DNA of 64,000 nt from CAWBVG01 sp963792175 (GCA_963792175.1 CAWBVG010000047.1:97915-161914), one strand, 5' to 3'; shown: positions 25,735-35,614, counted from the first letter of the stretch. The notes: generated by a model not told the origin, from the sequence alone. Translations and numbers: made by a program.

Positions 25735-28170
25735 ATGCATCCGGCGCTTCTCGACGATTCGGTCCGCGATCTCCGTCATGGCGCGCGCGTGCTTCAGCAG
25801 GCGCCCGGCTTTGCGGCAGCGGCGCTGGTGACGCTGGCGCTCGGGATCGGCGCGACGTCCGCCATCTACAGTCTGGTGCGCGCGGTGATGCTGGAGCCGC
25901 TGCCGTACCGCGACCCCGATCGAATCGTGGCGGTGTGGGAAACCAACCGCGGCGGCACCAGCCGGAACGTGATTGCCCCGGCCAACTTTGTCGCCTGGCG
26001 CGAGCGCGCTCGAACGCTCGAGCATCTGGGCATGGTCGGCCCCGCCGGCGCGGCCATGATCATCAACGGCCAGCCCGTCGACACCTCGGGGCTCACCGTC
26101 TCCGCCGACGTCTTTCGCGCGCTGGGTGTCCAGCCTGCGCTCGGCCGCGCCTACACACCCGAGGAAGACCTGGGTGGCAACAGCGCGGTCATCCTGCTGA
26201 GTCACGAATTCTGGCAGCGGCGCCTCGGCGGCCGCGCGGACGTGCTCGCCATGACGATCCCGACAGACGATGGGCCGCGAGCCGTGATCGGTGTGATGCC
26301 GCCCGGCTTCACGATCGTCGGACAGAAGGCCGATTTCCTGATTCCATACGGCCAGACGCTGGCGCAGCTGCGCGCGGTCAGTGGCCGCGGCAGCTCGTAC
26401 GCCATCGCACGCCTGCGCGACGGAGTCTCGTTCGAGCAGGCGTACAGCGAGATGCGACGCATCTTCGCCGACCTCGAGAAGGAGCAGCCGCAGCTCAACG
26501 CACGCCGCACGGTGAATCTCCTTCATCTGCAGGATCAGATGGTGGGAGAGCTCCGGCCGGCGATGTTCGCGCTGGTGGGCGCGGTGGCGCTGGTGCTGCT
26601 CGTCGCCTGCGTCAACGTCGCCAATCTGCTGCTGGCGCGCAGCGCCGCGCGCGAACGCGAGCTCGGCATGCGCACGGCGCTTGGCGCAAGCCGCGGGCGG
26701 TTGATGCGCCAGATGCTTGCTGAAAGCCTGGTGCTCGCGGCGGCCGGCGGCATCGCGGGACTCGGCGTCGCCGCGCTCTGTCATCGTGGCCTGCTCGCCC
26801 TGGTCGCCGATCGTATCCCGATTCCGCGGCTCGACCAGATGGCCCTCGACCTGCCGGTGGTCGCATTCACGATGGTCACGGCGATCGCGACCGGACTGGT
26901 GTTCGGCCTCGTGCCCGCGTGGGTCTCCACGAATCACGCGAACGACGCCGTGCGCGACGGCGGACGCCACGGCGGCGGCCGCCGCCTGCACGGCGTCCTC
27001 AGCACGCTCGTCGTCGCCGAAGTGGCGCTCTCGCTGGTGCTGCTGACCGGTGCCGGCCTGTTGATGCGCAGCTTCGTCAAGCTGCAGAGCACCGACCTGG
27101 GCTTCCGCGCCGAAGGCGTGCTCACGGCTGGCGTGCAGTTGCCGGCGGCGCGATACGACCTTCCTCGAGCCGGTCGTTTCTTCCGCGAATCTCTGTCGCG
27201 CATCGCGGTGTTGCCGGGAGTGCAGCACGCGGCTGGGGCATCGTGCCTGCCGGTTCCGTTCCCGTGCATCGGTACTGGCTTCTGGCGCGTCGACCGCCCG
27301 AAACCAGCGGACGGACAATCGGCGTCGGGCCAGGTGCGGCCGGTGACGCCAGGATTCTTCAAGACGTTGGGCATCCCACAGGTGGCCGGACGTGACTTCG
27401 CCGATTCCGACACCGTGGACTCGGTGCCCGTCGCGATTGTCAGCGAAGAGCTCGTGCGGCAGGAATTCCCGGATGGCAGCCCGTTGGGCCGGCGCCTTCG
27501 GATCAACGTCGACCACGCCAACGGCAGGGATGACGTGGAGTGGACGGTCGTCGGAGTCGTTGGCAACACCAGATCGTCGCTCGACGGGCCTGTCCGCCAG
27601 ACCATCTTCATCCCGAGGACCCAGCGTCCCGGCCGCGCTATCACGTTCTTCGTGCGCACCGAGCAGGATCCGCTGTCGCTCACCACCAGCGTCACGGGAA
27701 CCATTCATGCGATGGAACGGGAAACGCCGGTGAACGTTCGGCGGCTCGACGATGTGGTGGGCAACACGATCGCGCGGCCACGCGCGATTCTGATGCTGCT
27801 CGGCGTATTCGCGCTGGTGGCGCTCGGGCTCGCGGCAGTCGGCGTCTACGGCGTGATCGCGTACTCGGTCCGCGAGCGGACCCAGGAAATCGGCGTGCGC
27901 ATGGCCCTCGGCGCGACATCGCTGTCGGTGTTCAGCCTGGTGTTCGGCCGTGCGCTGCGTCTCGTGTCCATCGGCGTCGTCGCGGGACTCGTCGCCGCCG
28001 GCGCGCTCACGCGGCTGCTGCAGCAACTGCTGTTCCAGGTCGAAGCGCTCGATCCGTGGACGTTCGCCGCCAGCGCGGTCGTCCTGCTGGCGGTCGCGGC
28101 AATCGCCTCGTACGTGCCCGCTCGCCGCGGGATGAAGATGGCTCCGGTCGAGGCGCTGCGGACGAATTAG
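25735..28170 (+). CDS. ADOP: acidobacterial MacB/FtsX-type orphan permease
   Basis: An 811-residue membrane protein of the duplicated orphan permease type known from Acidobacteria. N-terminal helix LQQAPGFAAAALVTLALGIGATSAIYSLV, MacB-like periplasmic domain (RIVAVWETN...SADVFRALGVQPALGRAYTPEED), FtsX helices ending VNVANLLLARSAARERELGMRTALGASRGRLMRQ, then a second copy of the layout ending YSVRERTQEIGVRMALGATSLSVF and YVPARRGMKMAPVEALR. No ABC ATPase gene is adjacent. The ancestral transporter role is export or mechanotransmission; the role of orphans is unknown. ATG 25735 matches family N-termini; ATG 25687 is an alternative. The gene is intact. Confidence 0.9.
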   Translation: MHPALLDDSVRDLRHGARVLQQAPGFAAAALVTLALGIGATSAIYSLVRAVMLEPLPYRDPDRIVAVWETNRGGTSRNVIAPANFVAWRERARTLEHLGMVGPAGAAMIINGQPVDTSGLTVSADVFRALGVQPALGRAYTPEEDLGGNSAVILLSHEFWQRRLGGRADVLAMTIPTDDGPRAVIGVMPPGFTIVGQKADFLIPYGQTLAQLRAVSGRGSSYAIARLRDGVSFEQAYSEMRRIFADLEKEQPQLNARRTVNLLHLQDQMVGELRPAMFALVGAVALVLLVACVNVANLLLARSAARERELGMRTALGASRGRLMRQMLAESLVLAAAGGIAGLGVAALCHRGLLALVADRIPIPRLDQMALDLPVVAFTMVTAIATGLVFGLVPAWVSTNHANDAVRDGGRHGGGRRLHGVLSTLVVAEVALSLVLLTGAGLLMRSFVKLQSTDLGFRAEGVLTAGVQLPAARYDLPRAGRFFRESLSRIAVLPGVQHAAGASCLPVPFPCIGTGFWRVDRPKPADGQSASGQVRPVTPGFFKTLGIPQVAGRDFADSDTVDSVPVAIVSEELVRQEFPDGSPLGRRLRINVDHANGRDDVEWTVVGVVGNTRSSLDGPVRQTIFIPRTQRPGRAITFFVRTEQDPLSLTTSVTGTIHAMERETPVNVRRLDDVVGNTIARPRAILMLLGVFALVALGLAAVGVYGVIAYSVRERTQEIGVRMALGATSLSVFSLVFGRALRLVSIGVVAGLVAAGALTRLLQQLLFQVEALDPWTFAASAVVLLAVAAIASYVPARRGMKMAPVEALRTN

Positions 28171-28289
28171 TCGCTTCCCACAAGTTACGGCTCAGCGTTC
28201 TCCTCGAGATGCGCGTCCGAACCTGATTTCGGGTATCGTTCCATCCTGACCGACGTTCGCGGAGATCACATTTCCGAAACCAGGTCGGG

Positions 28290-30298
28290 ATGTCCAATAC
28301 ACGGTCAACGCAACGCCGCTGGACGAGCGTCATCCGGTACGCCGCCCCGTTCGTCATCATCTTCACGTCTCTGGTCGTTCGCTTCGCCTTTCAGCGATGG
28401 CTCGGTGTCTCCGTGCCATACCTGCATTTCTTCCCGGCCGTGATGATCGCCGCCTGGTTCGGCGGACTGGGCCCGGGGATCGTGACCACGTTACTGGCGG
28501 CGGCAACCGCGCTCTATTTTTCGCTGAGGCCTCAGAGCTTCATCACACTGGCCGCGCCGAAGCGATCACCCTGCCGGCCTTCGTCGTGATCGGCGTCGTG
28601 ATTTCGTGGTTGTTCGAGTCGGCGCGACGCTCGGAGGCCGCTTACCGGGATGCGGCGTTGACGGCCGGCCAGCGGGCGCGTGAGCTGGAAGCGATTTTCG
28701 AAGCGATGCCCGACGGCGTCTACGTCGGCACGCCGGAACGCATCACGCGCGTGAATGCTGCCGGACTCCGTGTACTCGGGGTTGGATCGCTGGAAGACCT
28801 GAGCGGAGGGAGTCACGAGCGCGGGGACAAGTTCGCCCTTCGGTCCGCAACGACTGGCGAACGCATTGCCGGCGAGCACCTGCCCTTCTCGCGCGCGTTG
28901 CGAGGCGAGGCTGTCGTCGAAGAAGTCATCGCGCGGCGCGCCGACACCCTTGAAGATGTCTTCATCCGGACCTCGGCCGCGCCGATCGTCGACGACGATC
29001 GCGTGGTGGGCGCCGTCGTGGTGAACGCCGACGTGACGGAACAGCGGCGGGCTGCCAGGCGGCTCGAGGAAACCAGCGCGGCGCTGTCCGCCGTGAGCCG
29101 GCGTCTCGAAGAGGTCGTTGCCGATGTGCCCGGCGTGGTGTGGGAGGCGTGGGGCCAGCCCGACGTCGCGACGCAGCGGATCGATTTCGTCTCCAGCCAC
29201 ATCGAGACGATGCTCGGGTACGCACCGGCCGAGTGGACGTCGACCCCGAACTTCTGGCTCACGATCGTTCATCCCGATGACAAAGAGCGGGCCGGCCGGG
29301 AGGCGGCGGCGATCTTCACCGGCGGAGTCGGGGGAAGGCAGGAGTTCCGCTGGATGCACAAAGACGGGCGTGTGCTCTGGGTGGAGGGGCACTCGTCGGT
29401 GATCCTGGACGAGCAGCGGCGGCCGGTCGGCATGCGGGGCGTCACGCTGGACATCACCGCGCGCAAGCAGCTGGAAGAAGAACGAGCGGCGCTCCTGGAA
29501 CGCGAGCAGCAAGCCCGCGCCGATGCCGTGGCCGCCAATCGACTCAAGGACGACTTTCTCGCGACCCTGTCTCACGAGCTGCGGACGCCCTTGAACGCGA
29601 TCCTCGGGTACTCGCGGATGTTGCGCAGTGGCGTCGTCGATCGGGAGCGGCAGGGTCGCGCCCTGGAAATCGTCGAGCGCAATGCCACCGCGCTGTCACG
29701 GATGGTGGCTGATGTGCTCGACGTCTCGCGCATCGTCGCCGGCAAGGTGCGGCTGAACGTCCAGCCGATTGACCTGCGGATCGCCATCGAGGAGGCCATC
29801 GCGACGATCCGGCCGGCAGCGGACGCCAAAGGCGTTCGGCTGCAGACGGTGATGGACGCGCCGACCGGACCGGTTCTGGGGGACGCCGACCGCCTTCAGC
29901 AGGTGATCTGGAATCTGCTCTCGAATGCCGTCCGCTTCACGCCCCGTGACGGCCTGGTGCATGTCCGACTGCGTCACGTTGGTTCGGACTTCGAGATCGT
30001 GGTCAGCGACAGCGGCGCCGGCATTGCGCCCGAGTTCCTGCCGCATGTCTTCGAGCGCTTTCGACAGGCCGACAGTCGGCTCTCGCGGGAGTATGGAGGG
30101 CTGGGCCTCGGCCTGGCGATCTCGCGCGAACTGATCGAGATGCATGGCGGCACGATCCGGGCCGAAAGCGATGGCTCGGGCAAGGGCGCGACGTTCTCGG
30201 TGAGGCTGCTCCAATCACTGTCTTCTGACACACGGTCCGCTATTGCGGAAGAGCGCCGGCGATCGGAGCCAGCTCGAGCAGGCGGCGACCATGGTTGA
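28290..30298 (+). CDS. DUF4118/PAS sensor histidine kinase, frameshifted
   Basis: A membrane-bound hybrid-less histidine kinase. The N-terminal part is a DUF4118-like multi-helix membrane domain (YAAPFVIIFTSLVVRFAFQ...FFPAVMIAAWFGGLGPGIVTTLLAA). After a break near 28550 the frame continues WLFESARRSEAAY, two PAS domains (IFEAMPDGVYVGTPERI; MLGYAPAEWTS...IVHPDDKERAGREA), then HisKA with the phospho-His in SHELRTPLN. HATPase boxes follow: N box IWNLLSNAVRFTP, G1 DSGAGI, G2 GGLGLGLAI. It overlaps by eight bases the response-regulator gene, its probable partner. Confidence 0.85.
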
Positions 30299-30695
30299 CC
30301 TGACAGGACTTCAGGTTCTGATCGTGGACGACGATCCGGATGCGCTGACGCTGATGCGTGAAGTCCTCGAGACCGCTGGCGCCACGGTCATCACTGCGGA
30401 TTCTGGTCGGGCCGCGTTGAGCGTGCTGAATGGGCGCACGCCTGATGCGATCGTGAGCGACCTTGGGATGCCAGGCATGGACGGTTTCGAGCTGCTGGCC
30501 GAGTTGCGCCGGTCGCCGGTGGAATCGCGGCGACGCATTCCCGCGGCAGCCGTGACGGCCTATGCGCGCTCTGAAGATCGCGCGCGCTCGCTCACCAGCG
30601 GCTTTCAGATACACCTGTCCAAGCCGATCGATCCGCGGGAGCTCGTGGCGGCTGTCGGAGCGCTCGCCAGCCGCGTCGATCGGCCGCCGCGTTGA
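30291..30695 (+). CDS. Single-domain response regulator
   Basis: A 134-residue CheY-like receiver without an output domain. The acidic pocket VDDD (residues 12-15), phosphoacceptor D57 in VSDLGMPGMDG, the Thr/Ala switch region AAVTAYARSED and the conserved Lys in LSKPID are all present. ATG 30291 overlaps the end of the kinase gene by eight bases, indicating coupled translation. It probably relays phosphate from this kinase or feeds back on it; no DNA-binding domain means no direct transcriptional role. Confidence 0.9.
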   Translation: MVDLTGLQVLIVDDDPDALTLMREVLETAGATVITADSGRAALSVLNGRTPDAIVSDLGMPGMDGFELLAELRRSPVESRRRIPAAAVTAYARSEDRARSLTSGFQIHLSKPIDPRELVAAVGALASRVDRPPR

Positions 30696-30706
30696 GTGGG
30701 CCGGCG

Positions 30707-31283
30707 TTACCGCAAGGCCCGCGTCGCCCGTAGCATCGCCTCGGCCGAGTCGCGCCGGAAGCGCGCCTGGAGCGCCGCACGATCGGTTGGCCGACGCGCG
30801 CCAGCGCGGCCTGCGGCCACGAATCGCGCGAATCCGGTAGATGACGTCGCTCGCTGCGGATCGAGGAACACCTCGAAGAGCTCTTCGCCGGACTCGGCAT
30901 GGTTCGTCAGCGTGCCATAGGCAAAGCCGAAACGGGCGCTATCGGTCGGACTCGCCAACGGGGTACAGGACACGGCATCCATTCAGCGACCAGAACCCGA
31001 AGTGCCGGATCAGAGACCGCGACGACGGTTCCGACGCGACCGGCGCCTGACGCGGAAACGTTTCCGACCCAGCCGATATCGAACTGTTTCCACGCGATCA
31101 GCGCCGTTCGCCCGCTCGAAATCGGCGGCGCCGCGGCCGACGGCGACGGCCGCCTCGTCGAGGCCCTCCGGCGACCGTCTCGGGTCTGCACGATTCCGAT
31201 CGGACCGTACGAAAGCGGCAGGTCCTGCGAGTCGCGCAGGAAACATTCGATCGGTGCCGCGACGGACGTCGAGTCAGGAACAT
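30707..31283 (-). CDS. DUF1990 family protein, multiply frameshifted
   Basis: Fragments in three frames join into one DUF1990 protein. MFLTRRPS at the start is followed by AAPIECFLRDSQDLPLSYGPIGIVQTRDG, then ALIAWKQFDIGWV, RFGFAYGTLTNHAESGEELFEVF and RPQAALARVGQPIVRR, ending DSAEAMLRATRALR. The family has no assigned activity. Bacterial members are often encoded with DCC-type (DUF393) and TIGR01777 epimerase genes, which are found just across the divergent promoter here. ATG 31283 overlaps the TetR stop by ten bases, so the two are one transcript. At least four frameshifts are needed. Confidence 0.65.
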
Positions 31284-31995
31284 GATGCCCTCACGCTGGC
31301 ACAGGACTGCCCAAACAGCGCTTCGCGCACCAGCTCGTCGACCGCGATCACGAATCGCCGAACCGGCGGAACGCGAAGCGTCAGGGCGGCGGACGGCAGC
31401 AGTTGCTGCGTCAGCGAGACCAGCGCCGTCGTGGCGCGCTGGTGCGCGCTCTTGTCCAGCAGCCACCACAGGAGCACGGCCAGGTGCACGAGATACAGCA
31501 GCCGGCCGAGTGCTTCGGCCAGCGGCGGTTTCGGCGCATCGGTCGGATCCGGCGACCGCGTCCTCGAACACGCGTTGCACGCGGAGACGCGAGAACGCCG
31601 TGCTCGGCGAAAAAATGCCCTCTTCCGGATCGCCAACCAGCACGGGCGTGAGCGCGCGCAGCGCCTGTTGATGCGGCTTCAGGACATCGAGGCTGGTCCT
31701 CAGGGCGAAGACGAAGCGGTCCCGCCACTTCCCGGGCGGCATCTCCGCGGCCTGCCGCGCGTAGTCGGCCGACAACTCGTCGTAGAGCGCGATGATGACC
31801 GCCTGCTTGCTCGGGAAATAGCGATAGAGGAGTCCGACGCTGACACCCGCCTGCCTTCGCGATGTCCCGGAGCGTCGTCGCCTCGTAGCCGCGCGCGGCG
31901 ATCAGCTCGATCGCCGTGTCGTAGAGGCGGTCTCTGGCCGCGGCGCCCTGGGCGGTCGGCCCCGGGCGGCCGCCCCCGTTTCCGTCGCTTGACAT
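31274..31995 (-). CDS. TetR-family repressor (first), frameshifted
   Basis: A DNA-binding repressor. The N-terminal HTH reads RDRLYDTAIELIAARGYEATTLRDIAKAG and, after a shift near 31850, VSVGLLYRYFPSKQAVIIALYDELSADYARQ, the canonical TetR recognition region. The ligand-binding part continues RFVFALRTSLDVLKPHQQALRALTPVLVG and, after a second shift near 31550, AEALGRLLYLVHLAVLLWWLLDKS. ATG 31995 faces a divergent promoter containing a 12-bp palindrome (32002-32013), its probable operator. It heads a transcript with the DUF1990 gene and likely controls the divergent DCC/epimerase pair too. Confidence 0.8.
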
Positions 31996-32020
31996 TTTCA
32001 GTGAACATGTTCATTAATAT
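31989..32020. promoter_or_regulatory. Divergent promoter with TetR-type palindrome
   Basis: A perfect 12-bp palindrome TGAACATGTTCA lies at 32002-32013, between TTGACA (31989-31994) and TAATAT (32015-32020) on the plus strand. The spacing of those two boxes (20 bp) is long. The palindrome lies between the TetR start (31995) and the DCC gene start (32027), fitting autoregulation plus control of the divergent operon. Confidence 0.6.
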
Positions 32021-32026
32021 TAGAGC

Positions 32027-32476
32027 ATGGCGCAATCGCTGACGCAAGACCCTGCCGGCGGCGGCACCCACCTGGTGCTGTACGACGGTGTCTGCGGCCT
32101 GTGCAATCGACTGCTGCAATTCCTCCTCGCCCACGATCGGCGCGCCATCTTCGCGTTCGCGCCGCTCCAGAGCGCGATCGGGAGGTCGACGGTCGAGCGC
32201 TTCGGCGGCAATCCGGACGAACTCAGCTCGTTCTACGTGGTGTCCAACTTTCGGACGGAGCGCGCTCGGATGGTCGGCCGGGGCCGCGCCGCCCTGTTCG
32301 TCGCCGGCGAGCTCGGGTGGCCGTGGAAGGCGGCGGTCCTGTTTCGTGTCGTCCCGACGGCGATTCTGAATCGCGTGTACGACGTCGTGCGCTCGAAACC
32401 GGTACCGCCTGTTCGGCCGTCTCGATCGCTGCCTGATGCCGCGTCCCGAATACCGCGTCGATTCATCGATGGCTAG
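32027..32476 (+). CDS. DCC-type thiol-disulfide oxidoreductase (DUF393)
   Basis: A small predicted redox protein. The defining YDGVCGLCN motif gives the CxxC pair; RAIFAFAPLQSAIGRS and AALFVAGELGWPWKAAVLFRVVPTAILNRVYDVV follow the family pattern. The last 25 residues in this frame look wrong. Removing one A in the AAACC near 32397 gives NRYRLFGRLDRCLMPRPEYRV, the usual family ending, and the corrected frame then runs without a stop into the epimerase gene. It lies divergent from the TetR repressor, with the palindromic operator between. Confidence 0.8.
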   Translation: MAQSLTQDPAGGGTHLVLYDGVCGLCNRLLQFLLAHDRRAIFAFAPLQSAIGRSTVERFGGNPDELSSFYVVSNFRTERARMVGRGRAALFVAGELGWPWKAAVLFRVVPTAILNRVYDVVRSKPVPPVRPSRSLPDAASRIPRRFIDG

Positions 32477-32492
32477 CTCCCAGAAGGCTGTC

Positions 32493-33569
32493 ATGAAGAT
32501 CGTCATTCCAGGAGGATCCGGACAAGTCGGGACGATTCTTGCCCGGGCGTTTCACGGCGCGGTGGCACGACGTCGTCGTCCTGAGCCGGCGCCGACGCCG
32601 TCAGGCCATGGCGCGTGGTTGCGTGGGACGGTGCGACGCTCGGCGACTGGCAACGCGAAATCGATGGCTGCGACGTCGTCATCAATCTGGCGGGCCGCAG
32701 CGTCAACTGCCGCTACACCGCCGCGAATCGCCGAGGAGATTCTGGAGTCGCGCGTGCGGTCGACGCGCATCGTCGGCGAGGCGATCGCGCAGGCGGCGCG
32801 TCCGCCGCGCGTGTGGCTGCAGGCGAGCACGGCGACCATCTACGCGCATCGATACGACGCTCCGAACGACGAGCGCACCGGCATTCTCGGCGGCCGCGAG
32901 TCGGACGCGCCAGGCACGTGGCGATTCAGCATCGACGTCGCGCGCGCGTGGGAACAGGCCTTCGAGGAGGCCGTCGACCGGTCGAACCCGGAAGGTTGCG
33001 CTTCGGTCGGCGATGACGCTGAGTCCGGATCCGGGCGGCGTGTTCGACACGCTGCTCGGGCTGTCCGTCGCGGCCTGGGCGGCAGGGCCGGCGACGGCCG
33101 GCAGTTCATGTCGTGGATTCACGACGAGGACTTCGTCAGCGCCGTTCAATGGCTGATCGACCGCGATGACATCGAGGGCGTCGTCAACGTCGCCGTCTCC
33201 AATCCGCTGCCGAACGCCGAGTTCATGCGGGTGCTCCGCGAGGCATGCGGCGTGCCGTTCGGCCTGCCCGCGAGCCGGTGGATGCTCGAGATCGGCGCGG
33301 TCTTCATGCGCACGGAAACCGAGCTGATTCTGAAGAGCCGCCGCGTCGTCCCGGCGAGACTCCTCGAACACGGATTCACGTTCAGGTTTCCGCACTGGAG
33401 CGACGCCGCGCGCGACCTGTGTGATCGCTGGCGCGTGAGGAACTTGCGTACCAACGTCGGTTTAACGCCGGGTGCGTCAGGTCCGCTTCGCAAGCAGTCC
33501 GGCAACCATCACGTCCACGATGAAGCGCGCGTAGCGCGCGAGCGGCCAGCCGCGGCGGTCGACGAGTAG
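32493..33569 (+). CDS. TIGR01777-type NAD(P)-dependent epimerase, frameshifted
   Basis: A sugar-nucleotide-epimerase-like oxidoreductase of the YfcH/TIGR01777 group. The start VIPGGSGQVGTILARAFH holds the Rossmann GxxGxxG. Other frames give VVAWDGATLGDWQREIDGCDVVINLAGRSVNCRY, RVWLQASTATIYAHRYDAPNDE, MSWIHDEDFVSAVQWLIDRDDIEGVVNVAVSNPL and FTFRFPHWSDAARDLCDRW, all typical. About five frameshifts are needed between 32545 and 33070. True translation probably ends near 33440, since the remaining frame runs over the convergent TetR gene. The substrate is unknown; the family commonly accompanies DCC proteins. Confidence 0.75.
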   Translation: MKIVIPGGSGQVGTILARAFHGAVARRRRPEPAPTPSGHGAWLRGTVRRSATGNAKSMAATSSSIWRAAASTAATPPRIAEEILESRVRSTRIVGEAIAQAARPPRVWLQASTATIYAHRYDAPNDERTGILGGRESDAPGTWRFSIDVARAWEQAFEEAVDRSNPEGCASVGDDAESGSGRRVRHAARAVRRGLGGRAGDGRQFMSWIHDEDFVSAVQWLIDRDDIEGVVNVAVSNPLPNAEFMRVLREACGVPFGLPASRWMLEIGAVFMRTETELILKSRRVVPARLLEHGFTFRFPHWSDAARDLCDRWRVRNLRTNVGLTPGASGPLRKQSGNHHVHDEARVARERPAAAVDE

Positions 33570-34138
33570 TTCGTACAGCTCGGGTGAGCTGCACGCCCAC
33601 AACACGTCGGCCGCTTCGGTCGCTCGAATCCCCTCGCGCAGATGGCCCGCGCGGCGCGAGCCGGCGCGCGTTGCGGCGCATGCGCGTCAGCCGGGCGCGA
33701 TCCAGTTCCTGCCGCAGGCGCGCCATCTCGGGGTCGGTGCCGGCCCCGGCGGCGACCAGCTGCAGGATCGGCATCACCCTGGGCGCCACCTCCATCGTCA
33801 ACTGCCCCCAGCCCTCGATGATGCGGCGCGGATCGCGTTCCTCTTTCTGCAGCGCGTTCGACCGCCGCTCCGCGTGCACCGGCCCTTCACCGGCCAGTCC
33901 CCGTTCGCGAATCGCGCGCACCAGGCCGGCCTTGCCGCCAAACGCTTGTAGATGGTCTCCTGAGACACGCCGGCCTCGGCGGCGACCGCCTGGATCGTGG
34001 TCGCCTGGAATCCATCCCGCACGAACAGCCGTTCGGCGGCGCCGACGATGGCACTCGTGCGTGTGACGGGCGCGGGCCCGGCGGCTGCGTCGCGTCGTAG
34101 CGGCGCGGCGCTTGACGGCTGGTCGGTTTTGGAAGCAT
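33477..34138 (-). CDS. TetR-family repressor (second), frameshifted
   Basis: The HTH is clear: FVRDGFQATTIQAVAAEAGVSQETIYKRF, continuing GGKAGLVRAIRERGLAGEGPV in another frame. The effector domain includes IIEGWGQLTMEVAPRVMPILQLVAAGAG and ends ARFIVDVMVAGLLAKRT with TGA at 33477. About three frameshifts interrupt it. ATG 34138 faces a divergent promoter with a 7+2+7 inverted repeat at 34157-34172. It probably represses itself and the divergent SnoaL/SDR pair. Confidence 0.75.
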
Positions 34139-34156
34139 GGTGCGGCTCAATATCAG

Positions 34157-34172
34157 ATACAGTGTACTGTAT
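34157..34172. promoter_or_regulatory. Inverted-repeat operator for the second TetR
   Basis: ATACAGT-GT-ACTGTAT, a perfect 7-2-7 inverted repeat in an AT-rich spacer between the TetR start (34138) and the SnoaL start (34194). Position and symmetry fit a TetR dimer site. Confidence 0.65.
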
Positions 34173-34193
34173 TTAATATCGTAAGGGAACGTC

Positions 34194-34656
34194 ATGATGA
34201 CAGTGCGAGAGCGGAGACACCGGCGTCAGCGTGCTGCGTCGACTGCTTCAGGCCACGAACGCCCACGACATCGACGCCATCGTGGCCTGCTTCGGCGCCG
34301 GCTACCGCAACGACACACCGGCGCACCCAGCGCGGAGCTTCATCGGCCGCGATCAGGTGCGCCGGAACTGGGAGCAGATTCTCGGCTTCGTGCCGGACAT
34401 CCACGCGAGGTGCTCCGTTCGTCGGTCGCAGGACGCCGTGGTCTGGTCGGAATGGGAGCAGCGCGGGACACGGCGCGACGGCACGCCGCATCTCATGCGC
34501 GGCGTGATCATCTTCGGCGTCGAGGACGATGCCATCGCGTGGGCGCGCTTTTACCTCGAGCCGGTCCAGCAAGGGGGCGGCGACGTCGACGACGCCGTGC
34601 GAGCGCAGGTCGCGCGAGCAGCAGGTCCAGGCGCGACGCCGCCCGAGGGGCGATGA
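34194..34656 (+). CDS. SnoaL/NTF2-like protein
   Basis: A small cone-shaped alpha+beta barrel protein. LLQATNAHDIDAIVACFGAGYRNDTPAHPARSFIGRDQVRRNWEQI is the typical SnoaL-like opening, followed by VVWSEWEQRGTRRDGTPHLMRGVIIFGVEDDAIAWARFYLEPV. Such proteins are isomerases, hydrolases or ligand carriers; none can be chosen here. The ATG pair at 34194/34197 is followed by a probable one-base shift near 34215; an alternative start in the main frame is GTG 34231. The TGA stop overlaps the ATG of the SDR gene (ATGA), so the pair is co-translated. Confidence 0.75.
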
Positions 34657-35549
34657 TCCTCGTCGCCGGCGGCAGCGGGCGTCTCGGCTCCTTCCTGGTG
34701 CAACGGCTCGTTGCCGGCGGGACGCCGGTACGGGTGCTCACGCGTGTCCGCGCACGCGCCGCTCATCTCCGCAACCCGCGGTCGAGATCGTCGAGGGCGA
34801 CGTCCGCGTCGCCTCGGATGTTCAGCGCGCCGTCGACGGCGCACAGGTGGTCGTGAGCGCCGTCCATGGCTTCGCTGGTCCGGGCGGCGTGTCGCCGGCC
34901 TCGGTCGATCGCGACGGCAACCGGCACCTGATCGACGCCGCCGTGCGGGCGCGCGCCACCGTCATCCTGATGTCCGTCGTCGGCGCGGCGTCCGACCACC
35001 CGATGGAGCTGTTTCGGATGAAGGACGCCGCCGAGCAGCATCTGCGCGCCAGCGCCACGCCGTGGACAATCGTGCGATCGACGGCCTTTCTGGAAACGTG
35101 GATCGATCTGATCGTCCAGACCACGGATCGTTCGGGCCGTGTCCTGGTCTTCGGCCGCGGCCACAACCCGATTAACTTCGTCTCCGTCGACGACGTCGCG
35201 GCGCTCGTCGAGCGCGTGATCGCGCGATCCGGGCGCCCGCAGGCAGACGCTGGAAATCGGCGGCCCGGAAAACCTCACGATGACTAGCCTCGCGGCCGCG
35301 ATCCAACCGGCCGGCCCGCCGTCGCTCCACGGCACGTACCGAGAGCGGCACTGCGAGCGATGTCGCTGGTGCTCCGTCCCTTCTGGGCCGGAGCGCGCCC
35401 GACAAGCAGCGGCCGCGCTGGTGCTCGACACGATCGACATGCGCTTCGATCCGGCGGCCATCCGCGCGCGATATCCGGACCTGCCGCTGACCTCGCCTTT
35501 TGACGTCATCGCGCGGATTGCGCGAGAGAAGGATCGGCGGCCGCAATGA
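34653..35549 (+). CDS. NmrA-like NAD(P)-binding oxidoreductase, frameshifted
   Basis: An atypical short-chain dehydrogenase of the NmrA/NAD(P)H-binding group. MILVAGGSGRLGSFLVQRLVAGG carries the GxxGxxG dinucleotide motif. After a shift the frame reads PAVEIVEGDVRVASDVQRAVDGAQVVVSAVHGF, ATVILMSVVGAA, EQHLRASATPWTIVRSTAFLETW and GHNPINFVSVDDVAALVERVI, then, after further shifts, LEIGGPENLTMTSLA and ALVLDTIDMRFDPAAIRARYPDLPL. About four frameshifts. It overlaps the SnoaL gene by four bases and is probably under the second TetR. Confidence 0.75.
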
Positions 35550-35614
35550 GCTCGCACATGCGGATCGCTGGTATGCGAATCGCGCGAAGGTGAACGCGCC
35601 GGATCGACTGTTCG

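Noticed and set aside
25689..25765. tRNA 3'-end-like sequence on the minus strand (GGTTCGAGTCC followed by GCGATCCA)
   Set aside because: The T-arm has one mismatched and one wobble pair. No D-arm or anticodon arm can be folded, and the stretch overlaps the N-terminus of the intact ADOP gene; likely chance.
24607..28026. A 1139-codon minus-strand open frame opposite the ADOP gene
   Set aside because: Only its last third (the bicupin) has recognisable domains. The rest is Arg/His/Gln-rich shadow of the intact ADOP gene on the plus strand.
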